From NCBI GenBank assembly GCA_034104345.1, contig JAXEDY010000030.1, positions 45,836 through 109,835 on the forward strand: 64,000 nt of DNA, written 5' to 3'. The first letter of the stretch is position 1. Every line of letters begins with the position of its first letter. Under the pieces are notes generated by a model. It was given only the letters and a program-made list of their open reading frames with translations. It did no database searches and had not been told where the DNA came from. The position numbers were made by a program, and so were the translations under genes. This document shows, piece after piece, positions 40,939 through 50,400 of this stretch. The stretch is from HGM11416 sp034104345 (GTDB lineage: Bacteria; Bacillota; Clostridia; Christensenellales; Borkfalkiaceae).

Positions 40939-43374
40939 TTATTTTACGGGCTCTACGTTCCAGATTTTTTCGGCATATTCTTTTATGCTTCTGTCTGCCG
41001 AGAACACGCCGCTTGCCGCAACGTTTAAAAGGCTCTTTTTAGCCCAAAGCGTTTTATCCGCATAATCTTTGAGCATTCTGTCGCGCGCGTCGCAATAAGC
41101 GCCGAAGTCTGCCATGCACATATACGGATCGGCAACGGGCGAACCCGTTAAAAGATAATCTGCGATGTTTGCGAAACTTTCGCCGTTAAAGCCTTTTTTA
41201 AGCGCGGCGACCACCCTGCGCAAACGCACGTTCGAATTGTAATAACCGCTGGCGTCGTAGCCGCGTTTCCAAAGTTCTTCGACTTCGCCCGCGTTAAGCC
41301 CGAAAATATAGATGTTATCGAGCCCCAGGTTTTCGCTCATTTCAACGTTCGCGCCGTCTAACGTTCCGATCGTAAGCGCACCGTTTATCATAAATTTCAT
41401 GTTGCCCGTGCCGCTTGCTTCTTTACCCGCCTGCGAGATCTGTTCGGATACTTCGGTTGCGGGCATCAGTTTTTCGGCGGCGGTTACGCAATAGTCTTCG
41501 ATATAAAAAACTTTAAGTTTTTCGCGTATGCGTTTATCGGGATTTTTATCGATATCGGCAGCCAAAAAGCAAATAAGTTTGATAATTTGCTTTGCCATGT
41601 AATATCCCGGCGCCGCTTTTGCGCCGAAAATAAAGGTTTGAGGCAAAAAGGCACGATCGGGATTTTCTTTGAGCTGCTCGTAAAGGTCGATTATATGCAT
41701 TACGTTAAGCAACTGGCGCTTATATTCGTGAAGGCGCTTTGCCTGAACGTCGAAAAGCGTTTCGGGGTTTAAATTCGCGCCGTCGCGCTTGTTTAAAAAG
41801 TCGGCAAGTTGCTTCTTTTTGATAAGTTTAATTTCGTTTATGCGTTTTAAAACGCTTTCGTCGTCTTTAAAGGCTTCGAATTTTTTAAGTTCGCTTGCGT
41901 CCATAACGAAACCGTCGCCGATACATTCGGTTAAAAGCGCCGAAAGTTCGGGGTTCGACTGACAAAGCCATCTCCTGTGCGCGATACCGTTGGTAACGTT
42001 TATAAATTTATCGGGAGTAAGTTCGTAAAAATCCTTGAATATGCTGTTTTTTATGATTTCAGTGTGGAGTGCCGAAACGCCGTTAACCTTTTTAGAAGCA
42101 AGTACGCAAAGGTTAGCCATTTTAACCTGCCCGTGCGACATTATGCTCATGCGGTCGATTTTATCCCATTGCCCGGGGTATTTATTCCACATTTCGGCGC
42201 AGAAACGCGCGTTTATTTCTTTAATTATGCTGTAAATACGCGGAAGCCTGCGTTCGATTAAGTCTTCGCTCCACTTTTCCAAAGCTTCGCTCATAACGGT
42301 GTGGTTGGTATAAGCGACGGTTTTGGTGACGATATCCCACGCCTTTTCCCATGAATAGCCGTAATCGTCGAGCATTATGCGCATAAGTTCGGGTATGCAA
42401 AGCGCGGGGTGCGTATCGTTGATGTGAATGCTTGTTTTTTCGTGCAGATTATCGAGCGTGCCGTAGCGGTGGATATGATTGTAAATTATATCCTGAAGCG
42501 ACGCCGAAACCAGAAAATATTGCTGTTTTAAGCGCAGCGACTTGCCTTCGAAGTGGTTATCCGCGGGATAAAGCACCTTCGAAATGAGTTCCGCTTCGCC
42601 CGTTTCCTGCATGCAACGCATATAGTCGCCTTCAGAAAACGAACGCATATCGAACGACCGGCAACTTTTCGCGCTCCACAGCCTTAAAACCGAAACCGCT
42701 TCCGAATTTTTGCCCGAAACCATCATATCGTACGGCAACGCTTCCACTTCGGTTGCGTCGACATGGCGGATTTTAAGCCCGCTGTCCGTCCATTCTTCTA
42801 CAATTCTTCCGTCGAATTTAACCTTAAACGCCTTATCCATGCGCTGGGTAAGCCACACTTCGCCCCCCGGAAGCCAGTTATCCGGCAGTTCCATTTGCCA
42901 CCCGTCTACTATTTTCTGTTTGAAAAGCCCGTATTCATAACGAATGGAATACCCCATCGTGGGATAGTCGAGCGTGGCGAGAGAATCTAAAAAACAAGCG
43001 GCAAGCCTGCCGAGTCCGCCGTTGCCGAGCCCCGCGTCGGGTTCGTTTTCGTAAAGGTCTTCGAGAGTAACTTTATAACGTTTTAACGCTTCGGTCAAAG
43101 GTTTTTCGATGCCTAAATTATAAACGTTGTTTTTAAGCGACCGCCCCAACAAAAATTCCATGCAAAGGTAATATACCCTTTTGCCCTTAGCGTCTTTCAC
43201 TTTATAATGGTAACTTTTTCGTTTTTCAAGCAAAATATCCCTTACCGCCATAACTACGGCTTTATATATCTGCTCTTTGGTCGCTTCTTTATAATTCACC
43301 CCGAAAAAACGCGAAAGCTTGCCGCTTATAATTTCTTCGGCTTCTTTTTTTGTAAGGTTAAGTTTTTCTGCCAT
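40939..43374 (-). CDS. glgP: Glycogen/starch phosphorylase
   Basis: An 811-residue PLP enzyme from the ATG at 43374, which has AAAGGAG upstream; the longer frame of 31 extra codons has no support. Motifs: YLCMEFLLGRSLKNN, NEPDAGLGNGGLGRLAACFL, INDTHPALCIPELMRIM, GIAHRRWLCQSNP, RLHEYKRQLLNVMH, and the PLP-lysine site EASGTGNMKFMINGALTIG. It releases glucose-1-phosphate from glycogen by phosphorolysis. Part of the glgBCDAP-GH13 set; the 245-base gap to glgA holds four palindromic repeats. Confidence 0.97.
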   Translation of the reverse strand: MAEKLNLTKKEAEEIISGKLSRFFGVNYKEATKEQIYKAVVMAVRDILLEKRKSYHYKVKDAKGKRVYYLCMEFLLGRSLKNNVYNLGIEKPLTEALKRYKVTLEDLYENEPDAGLGNGGLGRLAACFLDSLATLDYPTMGYSIRYEYGLFKQKIVDGWQMELPDNWLPGGEVWLTQRMDKAFKVKFDGRIVEEWTDSGLKIRHVDATEVEALPYDMMVSGKNSEAVSVLRLWSAKSCRSFDMRSFSEGDYMRCMQETGEAELISKVLYPADNHFEGKSLRLKQQYFLVSASLQDIIYNHIHRYGTLDNLHEKTSIHINDTHPALCIPELMRIMLDDYGYSWEKAWDIVTKTVAYTNHTVMSEALEKWSEDLIERRLPRIYSIIKEINARFCAEMWNKYPGQWDKIDRMSIMSHGQVKMANLCVLASKKVNGVSALHTEIIKNSIFKDFYELTPDKFINVTNGIAHRRWLCQSNPELSALLTECIGDGFVMDASELKKFEAFKDDESVLKRINEIKLIKKKQLADFLNKRDGANLNPETLFDVQAKRLHEYKRQLLNVMHIIDLYEQLKENPDRAFLPQTFIFGAKAAPGYYMAKQIIKLICFLAADIDKNPDKRIREKLKVFYIEDYCVTAAEKLMPATEVSEQISQAGKEASGTGNMKFMINGALTIGTLDGANVEMSENLGLDNIYIFGLNAGEVEELWKRGYDASGYYNSNVRLRRVVAALKKGFNGESFANIADYLLTGSPVADPYMCMADFGAYCDARDRMLKDYADKTLWAKKSLLNVAASGVFSADRSIKEYAEKIWNVEPVK

Positions 43375-43492
43375 ATTTTTTAGTCTGCTCCTTTGTCGTT
43401 GCCCGTCATTACCCCAAATCGTTAAAAACGCAAAGCGCAAATCGGACGCGTTGAACACGCGCCGCATATAATCGCGCCTTACGAGTTTTTAC

Positions 43493-43618
43493 GGGCGACC
43501 GATGGTCGCCACTACGTTCTTTTGCGGGCGATCAATGGTCGCCCCTACGTTGTTTTACGGGCGACCGATGGTCGCCCTACTTTGTTTATTCCCATAACGG
43601 GCGATTCGTTAGTCGCCC
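43493..43618. repeat. Array of four short palindromic repeats (REP-like)
   Basis: Four units of the form GGGCGACCGATGGTCGCC start at 43493, 43526, 43559 and 43599 (spacing 33, 33 and 40). Each is an inverted repeat able to form a hairpin, and they are separated by CTACGTT(G/C)TTTT-like spacers. Units two and four carry matching changes in both arms (GATCAATGGTC, GATTCGTTAGTC), keeping partial pairing. The last unit abuts the glgA stop codon. They could attenuate or stabilise glgA-glgP mRNA. Confidence 0.85.
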
Positions 43619-43619
43619 C

Positions 43620-45260
43620 TTACGTAAGTTCGTTATAAACTTCTTCGTATTTTTCAGCTGATTTTTTCCAGCCGAAATCGGCGGTCATGGCTTGTTTTAC
43701 GATGCCGTTCCACACTTCTTTGTTGCCGAAAGTGAAAATTGCGTCTTTAATAACGTAAAGCATTTCGTGCGCGTTATAATTGTTAAACGCGAATCCGTCG
43801 CCCGAAACGCGATCGTCGTTAAAGGGTTTAATACTGTCGGCAAGTCCGCCCGTTCTTCTTACCACGGGAATAGTGCCGTAGCGGCAGGCAATCATCTGCG
43901 AAAGCCCGCAAGGTTCCTGCTTCGACGGCATAAGAAAAATATCCGCGCCCGAATAAAGTTTAGAAGCCATGTCGCGGTTAAAGGCGATAAGCGCGCGGCA
44001 TTTGCCGTTGTATCTGCTTTCCATATATCTGAAAAAGTTTTCGTAATCTACGTCGCCCTTGCCGAGGATGATAAACTGCACGTCTTCGCACAAAAGTTCG
44101 TCGAGCACGCATTTTACGAGATCTAACCCCTTGTGCGAAACAAGGCGCGAGATCATAGCGATTACCGGAACGTCGCGCACGGGAAGCCCGAGCATTTTTT
44201 GAAGTTCGGCTTTGCAAACCGCTTTTCCGCTTAAATCGTTTACGGAATAGTTTTTAAAAAGCGCGCCGTCGGTTTCGGGATTGTTAAGAGATTCGTCGAT
44301 TCCGTTTAAAATACCGCAAAGTTTGCCTGCGTTTCGGTTAATTATGGTATCGAGCCCCTGCGCAAAGAAGGGATTTCTTATTTCTTTTGCGTAAGTTGGG
44401 CTTACGGTGGTAACCTTGTCGGCAAGTTCTATGGCTCCTTTCATAAGGTTTACGCAACCGTCGAATTCTACCGATCCCAAAATCCATTCGGGAAAGCCGA
44501 AAACGTCGGCGGCGGTATTCAAGCCGTATTTTCCCTGATATTCGATGTTATGAATGGTAAACACGGTTTTTATATGGTCAAAGCCAAATTTTTTGCCGTA
44601 TAACCCTCGCAGATAAATTATGGTTGCGGCGGTCTGCCAGTCGTTGCAGTTTAAAACGTCGGGATAATAACCCATATAACCCAAACTATCCAGCACCGCT
44701 TTCGAAAAGAAGGCAAAACGTTCGCCGTCGTCGTAATATCCGTATAAATTATCGCGCTTGAAATAATATTCGTTATCGATAAAATAATAGTTTACGCCGC
44801 CAAGTCTGCATGCGAACAGCCCGCAATATTGGTTGCGCCATGCAAGCCCTACGTTGAAGTTTCCCACGAAATTCAAATTCGCGCGAATGCCTTCGTCCAT
44901 CTGCCCGTAAAGCGGCATAATAACGCTTACGTCGTAATTATCGTTTTCGGCAATCGTTTTAGGCAGCGAACCTATAACGTCCGAAAGTCCGCCCGTTTTT
45001 ACGAAAGGTAACCCTTCCGAAGCGACGAACATCACGCTTTTTTTGCGTTCGACCTTTTCAATCGCTACTTCTTCAACCTTTTTATCTTCGGTTTTTATTG
45101 TTTTTTTCGGCTTTTCGGTTTTTAATTTAGCGGTTTTAGCCGTTTTTTCGACGGGGGCTTTTGCGGCCCTAACCGCTTTTTCAGCCTTTTCGGTATTTTT
45201 CTTCGCCGTTTTTTTTATATCCGTTTTTTCTTTTGCAGGTTTGTTTTCGGTTTTTTTCAT
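43620..45260 (-). CDS. glgA: Glycogen synthase (ADP-glucose type, GT5) with Lys/Ala-rich N-terminal extension
   Basis: A 546-residue protein. Residues 1-75 are an unusual low-complexity tail of Lys, Ala, Thr and Glu (AKKNTEKAEKAVRAAKAP). The enzyme starts at VMFVASEGLPFVKTGGLSDV, where KTGGL binds ADP-glucose, then VFTIHNIEYQGKYG, VTTVSPTYAKEI, CGILNGIDESL, AMISRLVSHKGLDLV and MPSKQEPCGLSQMIACRYGT. It elongates alpha-1,4-glucan from ADP-glucose in the cytoplasm. AGGAGAA precedes the start, so the tail is probably translated. Normal GlgA is about 475-480 residues. It lies 124 bases after glgD. Confidence 0.96.
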   Translation of the reverse strand: MKKTENKPAKEKTDIKKTAKKNTEKAEKAVRAAKAPVEKTAKTAKLKTEKPKKTIKTEDKKVEEVAIEKVERKKSVMFVASEGLPFVKTGGLSDVIGSLPKTIAENDNYDVSVIMPLYGQMDEGIRANLNFVGNFNVGLAWRNQYCGLFACRLGGVNYYFIDNEYYFKRDNLYGYYDDGERFAFFSKAVLDSLGYMGYYPDVLNCNDWQTAATIIYLRGLYGKKFGFDHIKTVFTIHNIEYQGKYGLNTAADVFGFPEWILGSVEFDGCVNLMKGAIELADKVTTVSPTYAKEIRNPFFAQGLDTIINRNAGKLCGILNGIDESLNNPETDGALFKNYSVNDLSGKAVCKAELQKMLGLPVRDVPVIAMISRLVSHKGLDLVKCVLDELLCEDVQFIILGKGDVDYENFFRYMESRYNGKCRALIAFNRDMASKLYSGADIFLMPSKQEPCGLSQMIACRYGTIPVVRRTGGLADSIKPFNDDRVSGDGFAFNNYNAHEMLYVIKDAIFTFGNKEVWNGIVKQAMTADFGWKKSAEKYEEVYNELT

Positions 45261-45384
45261 ATATTCTCCTTTAAAAGCGTAATAAGTTCGGCAAAAGCCG
45301 AAGAATATTTTTATAAAACTTGGCGCTCGTAAATTATTTATCTCTTCGCCGCTTGCGTTTAATCGCCCGCGTTTGGTTTTTTAA

Positions 45385-46500
45385 TTATAAAACGCTGCCC
45401 TTGCTTACAAAGAAGGGGTGCGTTTCGCAGCCCGAAAGTTCGCGGCGGTCTTTAACTATAACGTTTTTATCGGTAATAATGCAGTTTACAAACGCGTTTT
45501 CGCCGACGAGCGTGCCTTGCATAAGCACAGAATTGCGTATAACCGTGCCGCGCCCTACTTTAACGCCACGGAAAATAACGCTGTTATAAACTTCGCCTTC
45601 GATAACGCAACCGTCGGCTATCATCGAGTTTTTAACTATGGCATTGTTGCCGTATTTTGTGGGAACGCTGTCTTTGACCTTGGTGTAAATTCCGCCGCTT
45701 GCAAAAAGTTTATGGCGACGGTCGGCGTCTAACAACTTCAGGTTTTCTTCGTAATACGACTGCATCGAATCGATTTTAACGTAATATCCGTCGAACATAA
45801 AGCCGTAAATTCTTAAACGGTTAAGCCCGGCCGCCAAAATATCCGCGCCGAAATGGCGTTTGTTGTGCGCGGTCGCGTCGGCTATAAGGTTTAAAAGCAG
45901 GTCTTTGCGCATAATGCACACGTTGGTGTACAAAAGCGCGTCGCCTTTTACTCTGGGCGGATCGAACGCTATATCTTTAACTCTGCCGTCTTCGTCGAGT
46001 TTTAAAAGCGCGTTGTTGGTGCCGTTAAGATTTTTAGCCTTTTGCTTAACGTAAACGAGCGTTATATCCGCTTGTTTTTTCTTGTGCGCTTCGAAAAGCG
46101 GCGTATAATCCATCGAGCAAACCGCGTCGCTGTCCGACATTATAACGTATTCTTCGGTAGACTTAGCCAAAAATCCGGTAACCGTTTTCAAGGCTTCGAG
46201 CCTTGTCGAATAAAGTTTGTTGCTTTCTTGCACGCCGAAAGGCGGAAGAATTATAAGCCCGCCATGTCGGCGCGCCAAATCCCAGTCTTTACCGCTGCCG
46301 ACGTGGTCCATAAGCGACTGATAGTTGCTTTTGGTTATAACTCCCACTTTGGTAAGCCCGCTGTTGACCATGCTCGAAAGAGCGAAGTCGATTAAGCGGT
46401 ATCTGCCACAGAAAGGTATCGAGGCCATGGTTCTTCCCATAGTAAGTTCGGGAACGTTTCCGTCGTGAATGTTCGAAAAAATAATTCCTAACGCGTCCAT
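45385..46500 (-). CDS. glgD: Glucose-1-phosphate adenylyltransferase subunit GlgD
   Basis: A 371-residue protein starting at the ATG at 46500, with AAGGAGATAAGTG before it; a start six codons earlier would swallow this RBS. It begins MDALGIIFSNIHDGNVPELT, without the GGxGxRL loop of catalytic GlgC, then IPFCGRYRLIDFALSSMVN and SDSDAVCSMDYTPLFEAH, with a left-handed beta-helix at the C-terminus. GlgD pairs with GlgC in Bacillota and modulates ADP-glucose pyrophosphorylase activity. The start overlaps the glgC stop region by about two bases. Confidence 0.94.
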   Translation of the reverse strand: MDALGIIFSNIHDGNVPELTMGRTMASIPFCGRYRLIDFALSSMVNSGLTKVGVITKSNYQSLMDHVGSGKDWDLARRHGGLIILPPFGVQESNKLYSTRLEALKTVTGFLAKSTEEYVIMSDSDAVCSMDYTPLFEAHKKKQADITLVYVKQKAKNLNGTNNALLKLDEDGRVKDIAFDPPRVKGDALLYTNVCIMRKDLLLNLIADATAHNKRHFGADILAAGLNRLRIYGFMFDGYYVKIDSMQSYYEENLKLLDADRRHKLFASGGIYTKVKDSVPTKYGNNAIVKNSMIADGCVIEGEVYNSVIFRGVKVGRGTVIRNSVLMQGTLVGENAFVNCIITDKNVIVKDRRELSGCETHPFFVSKGSVL

Positions 46501-46501
46501 A

Positions 46502-47695
46502 TCACTTATCTCCTTCAACCATTTCGCCGCTTTCGACTTTGGTTTTGGGCGAAATTTTAACGCCGCGCCCCAAAACGGCTATTTTTTTATGTTCGCCGTT
46601 TACGGCTTTTTCGCCTACAACGGCTTTTTCGCCTACAACGGCGTTTTCGTCGATTATCGAATTTATTACGGTAGCGCCTTTTTTAATTATGCTGCCGCTG
46701 AAAATAACGCTGCCTTTAACGGTTGCGCCTTCTTCTACGATTACGTTAGCCGAAAGTATAGAATTTTCTACGTTGCCGTAGATTTCGCAGCCCAAAGCCA
46801 CGATACTGCCCACGACTCTGCCGTTTTCGCCTATGTAGTGCGGCGGCGCGATAGGATTGCGTGAATGTATAACCCAACTTTGGTCGGTAATGTCGAATTC
46901 GGGTTTGTCGCCGAGCAAGTCCATGTTCGCTTCGTAAAGCGAATTTATGGTTCCTACGTCTTTCCAATATCCCGTGAAAACGTAAGCGTGCATGTTGCAG
47001 CCGTCTGCGAGCATTTTTGGCAGAACGTCTTTGCCGAAGTCGTTGTGGCTTTTTTCGTCGGCTTCGTCCTGTTCAAGATATTTATAAAGTTTGTCCGCCG
47101 TAAAAATGTAAATGCCCATCGACGCAAGGTCGTTTTTGGGTTTTTCGGGCTTTTCTTCGAACTGAACGATGCGCCCGTTTGCGTCGGTGTTTACTATTCC
47201 GAAGCGCGAAGCTTCGCTCATCGGAACTTTTATGGTAGCGACCGTAACGTCCGCCCCGCACTCTTTGTGTTCGGCGAGCATTTTTTCGTAATTCATTTTA
47301 TAAATGTGGTCGCCCGACAAAATAAGAACGTATTCGGGATCGTAATTTTTAATAAACGAAAGGTTCTGATAAATGGCGTTGGCGGTGCCTCTATACCATT
47401 CGGAACCGTGCTTTGCCTGATAAGGCGAAAGAATATGCACGCCCCCGTACATTCTGTCGAGATCCCACGGCTGACCGTTGCCGATATAGTCGTTTAAAAC
47501 GAGCGGCTGATATTGCGTAAGCACGCCTACCGTGTCTATATCCGAATTTATGCAGTTCGACAGCGGAAAATCGATTATGCGATATTTACCGCCGAACGGC
47601 ACCGCGGGTTTTGCTATGCGCGAAGTCAAAGCGTATAATCTGCTGCCCTGCCCGCCGGCAAGAAGCATCGCGACGCATTCTTTTTTTGCAAGCAT
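46502..47695 (-). CDS. glgC: Glucose-1-phosphate adenylyltransferase
   Basis: A 397-residue nucleotidyltransferase: VAMLLAGGQGSRLYALTSRI (catalytic loop), PAVPFGGKYRIIDFPLSNCI, QPWDLDRMYGGVHIL, WYRGTANAIYQNL, ILSGDHIYKMNYEKML and FEEKPEKPKNDLASMGIY. It makes ADP-glucose from glucose-1-phosphate and ATP, the first committed step of glycogen synthesis. The C-terminal beta-helix contains AVVGEKAVVGEKAV, encoded by an 18-base tandem repeat near 46600-46645, a likely slippage site that adds one helix coil. Directly upstream of glgD and 141 bases after glgB. Confidence 0.97.
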   Translation of the reverse strand: MLAKKECVAMLLAGGQGSRLYALTSRIAKPAVPFGGKYRIIDFPLSNCINSDIDTVGVLTQYQPLVLNDYIGNGQPWDLDRMYGGVHILSPYQAKHGSEWYRGTANAIYQNLSFIKNYDPEYVLILSGDHIYKMNYEKMLAEHKECGADVTVATIKVPMSEASRFGIVNTDANGRIVQFEEKPEKPKNDLASMGIYIFTADKLYKYLEQDEADEKSHNDFGKDVLPKMLADGCNMHAYVFTGYWKDVGTINSLYEANMDLLGDKPEFDITDQSWVIHSRNPIAPPHYIGENGRVVGSIVALGCEIYGNVENSILSANVIVEEGATVKGSVIFSGSIIKKGATVINSIIDENAVVGEKAVVGEKAVNGEHKKIAVLGRGVKISPKTKVESGEMVEGDK

Positions 47696-47836
47696 TGTGT
47701 TAATATTTCTCCTTATTATATATTTTTCGTGTTTTATTTTTTCTCCGTTTGCGCGCGGCGTCGGTTCTTGTTTTTTCGCCCTGTTTATCTCCGACTTGCG
47801 GCTTTTACGGTTTTTTATTGCGGCGTTTGTCGCTTT

Positions 47837-49708
47837 TTATTCGACTTTTTCAAGATAGATAAACGAAAGCCTTGCTACGTTTACGCTTATCGAATGCTTT
47901 TTTCCGTGAGACGGAACGTTTTTAGCCGTGTAAACGCGGTGCGCGAACGTGCCGTTGCCGCCGAAACTTTTACTGTCTGAATCGAAAACTATTTTATATT
48001 TGCCCTTTTCTATGCCTATCCGATAATCTTTTCTGTCAACGCCCGAAAAGTTGATAACCGCAACCAGTTTTTCGCCGCTTGCGCCTATGCGTTCGTAAGC
48101 GGCTACGTTATTCGCCCTGTCGCCCACGACCAACCAGTCGAACCCTTCCCACGATTTTTCAACCGAATAAAGCGCGGGCGAGTTAATATAAAACTCGTTA
48201 AGTTTTTTAAAAAATTTAAACAAATCTTTATGCGCCTTATATTCGAGCAGAAAAAATTCGACGCCTTCTTTATAATTCCATTCTTTAAACTGCCCTATTT
48301 CTGTACCCATAAAGTTGAGTTTTTTGCCGGGGTGTGAATACATATACCCCATAAACGCGCGGACGTTGGCAAATTTATCTTCGTATACCCCCGGCATTTT
48401 GCTTATAAGCGAGCATTTGCCGTGCACCACTTCGTCGTGCGATACGGGCAGAATAAAGTTCTCGGAAAAAGCATACATCATCGAAAACGTAAGTTTATCG
48501 TGGCAGCCGCTTCTGAAATACGGGTCGGTCTGCATATACGAAAGAGCGTCGTTCATCCAGCCCATGTTCCACTTGAAGTTAAAGCCTAAACCGCCGCTCG
48601 ACACGGGCGCGGTTACAAGCGGAAACGCCGTTGATTCTTCGGCTATCATTAAAATGCCTTTAAAATCGGCAAACACGGCGGTGTTCACCTTGCGCAAAAA
48701 CGCAACCGCCTGTTTGTTTATGTTGCCCCCTTCTTCGTTGGGGCGCCATTCGCCCGCCTTACGGTCGTAATCGAGATAAAGCATCGAAGCAACAGCGTCT
48801 ACCCTTAGCCCGTCGATATGATATTTATCGAAAAAGAATATCGCCGACGAAGTTAAAAACGACTGCACTTCGGTTTTGCCGTAATCGAAAACGCGGGTTC
48901 CCCAGCCCTTATGCTCGCGCATAAGCGGATCGGAATATTCATACATACACGATCCGTCGAATTCGTAAAGCCCATGCTCGTCCTTGGGGAAATGCGCGGG
49001 AACCCAATCTAAAATAACGCCTATCCCGTTTTTGTGGCAACAATCCACGAAATACATAAAATCGTGCGGGGTGCCGAAGCGCGAAGTAACCGCGAAATAG
49101 CCCGTTACCTGATACCCCCAACTTCCGTCGAACGGATATTCGGTAAGCGGCATAAGTTCGATATGCGTATAGCCCGCGTTTTTGCAATATGAAACGAGTT
49201 TTGCGGCAAGTTCGCGGTAAGAATAAACGTCGCCGTTTTCTTTGCGCCGCCAACTGCCCAAATTTACTTCGTATATGTTCATCGGAAGCGAATAAACGTC
49301 TTTTTCGGCTCGCGCTTCCATATATTCGCCGTCTTTCCAGTCGTATCCGCTCAAATCGTAAATTTTAGAAGCGGTGGCGGGCGAAGTTTCGGTATGAAAA
49401 GCAAACGGATCGGTCTTAAAAACGGTTTTACCCTTTGCTCCCGTTACGGCGTATTTATAATTATCGAACTTTTTAAGTCCTGTTATAAACGTTTCGTAAA
49501 TACCGCCGTTTGTTATTCTTTTCATCGGGTTCGAATTTTTATTCCATTCGTTGAAATCGCCTACGACCGAAACGCTTTGCGCGTTTTTCGCATACACGCG
49601 AAAAAAGACGCCTTTCTCGCCGTCTTTCTCGCCGAAATGGCTGCCGAAATATTCGTAACTGCGGTAGTTGGTTCCTTGATGAAATAAATATATCGGTAAA
49701 TTATCCAT
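47837..49708 (-). CDS. glgB: 1,4-alpha-glucan branching enzyme (GH13)
   Basis: A 623-residue protein, full length for the Bacillota type. The CBM48 region near residues 28-110 (GVFFRVYAKNAQSVSVVGDF, NEWNKNSNPM) precedes the GH13 barrel: GYTHIELMPLTEYPFDGSWG, VILDWVPAHFP, HIDGLRVDAVASMLYLDYDR (nucleophile Asp), LMIAEESTAFP (Glu) and LPVSHDEVVHGK (Asp). It introduces alpha-1,6 branches in glycogen. It is the first gene of the glg operon, about 80 bases downstream of a predicted promoter. Confidence 0.97.
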   Translation of the reverse strand: MDNLPIYLFHQGTNYRSYEYFGSHFGEKDGEKGVFFRVYAKNAQSVSVVGDFNEWNKNSNPMKRITNGGIYETFITGLKKFDNYKYAVTGAKGKTVFKTDPFAFHTETSPATASKIYDLSGYDWKDGEYMEARAEKDVYSLPMNIYEVNLGSWRRKENGDVYSYRELAAKLVSYCKNAGYTHIELMPLTEYPFDGSWGYQVTGYFAVTSRFGTPHDFMYFVDCCHKNGIGVILDWVPAHFPKDEHGLYEFDGSCMYEYSDPLMREHKGWGTRVFDYGKTEVQSFLTSSAIFFFDKYHIDGLRVDAVASMLYLDYDRKAGEWRPNEEGGNINKQAVAFLRKVNTAVFADFKGILMIAEESTAFPLVTAPVSSGGLGFNFKWNMGWMNDALSYMQTDPYFRSGCHDKLTFSMMYAFSENFILPVSHDEVVHGKCSLISKMPGVYEDKFANVRAFMGYMYSHPGKKLNFMGTEIGQFKEWNYKEGVEFFLLEYKAHKDLFKFFKKLNEFYINSPALYSVEKSWEGFDWLVVGDRANNVAAYERIGASGEKLVAVINFSGVDRKDYRIGIEKGKYKIVFDSDSKSFGGNGTFAHRVYTAKNVPSHGKKHSISVNVARLSFIYLEKVE

Positions 49709-49786
49709 GCCTACAATATAAACCTTTTAAGTTTTAAGTGCGCCGCGCTTAATCAAGCGGTTTAAGTTGCCCCTTTTTACTATATC

Positions 49787-49815
49787 ATTATACAACAAAA
49801 GTCAAAAAAATTCAA
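49787..49815 (-). promoter_or_regulatory. Promoter of the glycogen operon
   Basis: TTGAAT (49815-49810) and TATAAT (49792-49787), 17 bases apart on the minus strand, about 80 bases upstream of glgB. It is the only good promoter I see ahead of the six-gene cluster. Confidence 0.75.
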
Positions 49816-49945
49816 TAGTTTTTAAAAAATTTTTGCCTTACCTCCTTAATTTTTTTAACAAAAAAGCGCGAAAACGAATAACCTTCGCCCTCGTGCCCCT
49901 TTCTTTATATCGTCAAACTTTTTTTTGCGTCTTTTTTCGCGTTTT

Positions 49946-50290
49946 TCAGTTTTTATGCCCGTGCAGATCGCGGCTGTGAACGTGAATATGCCCGCTACAG
50001 CATTCGTCGTTATCACAACAATCGCCATGTTCATCGTAATCGCCGCAACAATCGTCATGTTCAAACTCGTCACCACAGCCGCAGTCGCAACCGCCGCCGT
50101 GTTTTTCGGTCAAAGCAACGCCGTCGATACTGTCTATTTTAAACGAAGCGTAATCGTCCGTCTGCAAGCATTTTCCGCAATTATCGCAGATTTTAAGCGG
50201 ATCGAGATCGCAAAACTCGCACTCGCCGCAACCTATGCAGTCGCGGTCGTATAAAACGCATTTTTCGCTTTTTTTAACTTCTTTTTTCAT
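49946..50290 (-). CDS. Cys/His-rich protein, ferredoxin-like Fe-S clusters plus metal-binding tail
   Basis: About 114 residues from the ATG at 50290, preceded by AAGGGA. Residues 13-45 hold CIGCGECEFCD (C-x2-C-x2-C-x2-C) and ICDNCGKCL, a pattern suited to one or two iron-sulfur or zinc sites. The second half, after IDGVALTEKHGG, is extreme: CDCGCGDEFEHDDCCGDYDE, DNDECCSGHIHVHS, ending DLHGHKN. Cys, His and Asp dominate, as in metal-storage tails. I do not recognise a named family. It is divergent from lexA with 151 bases between, so the SOS box could influence it too. The DUF1292 protein at 2484-2957 ends in a comparable tail. Confidence 0.75.
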   Translation of the reverse strand: MKKEVKKSEKCVLYDRDCIGCGECEFCDLDPLKICDNCGKCLQTDDYASFKIDSIDGVALTEKHGGGCDCGCGDEFEHDDCCGDYDEHGDCCDNDECCSGHIHVHSRDLHGHKN

Positions 50291-50360
50291 ATATTCCCTT
50301 GCGCGGAAAAATTTCCGCAAAAAATAATTTAAAATTATGTAATGATTTTTATTAAAAATA

Positions 50361-50374
50361 TGAACAAACGTTTG
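50361..50374. promoter_or_regulatory. LexA (SOS) box
   Basis: TGAACAAACGTTTG matches the Gram-positive SOS box CGAACRNRYGTTYG at 13 of 14 positions and overlaps the -35 element of the lexA promoter, the expected place for autorepression. Confidence 0.85.
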
Positions 50375-50400
50375 ATTTTTGTTTCTTTGTGTGTTAAAAT
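50372..50400 (+). promoter_or_regulatory. lexA promoter
   Basis: TTGATT (50372-50377) and TAAAAT (50395-50400), 17 bases apart. The -35 hexamer overlaps the SOS box by three bases. Confidence 0.75.

Noticed and set aside
43493..43618. Possible CRISPR array between glgP and glgA
   Set aside because: Repeats are only about 18 bases and self-palindromic, the intervals of about 15 bases are themselves similar to each other, and there are no cas genes.
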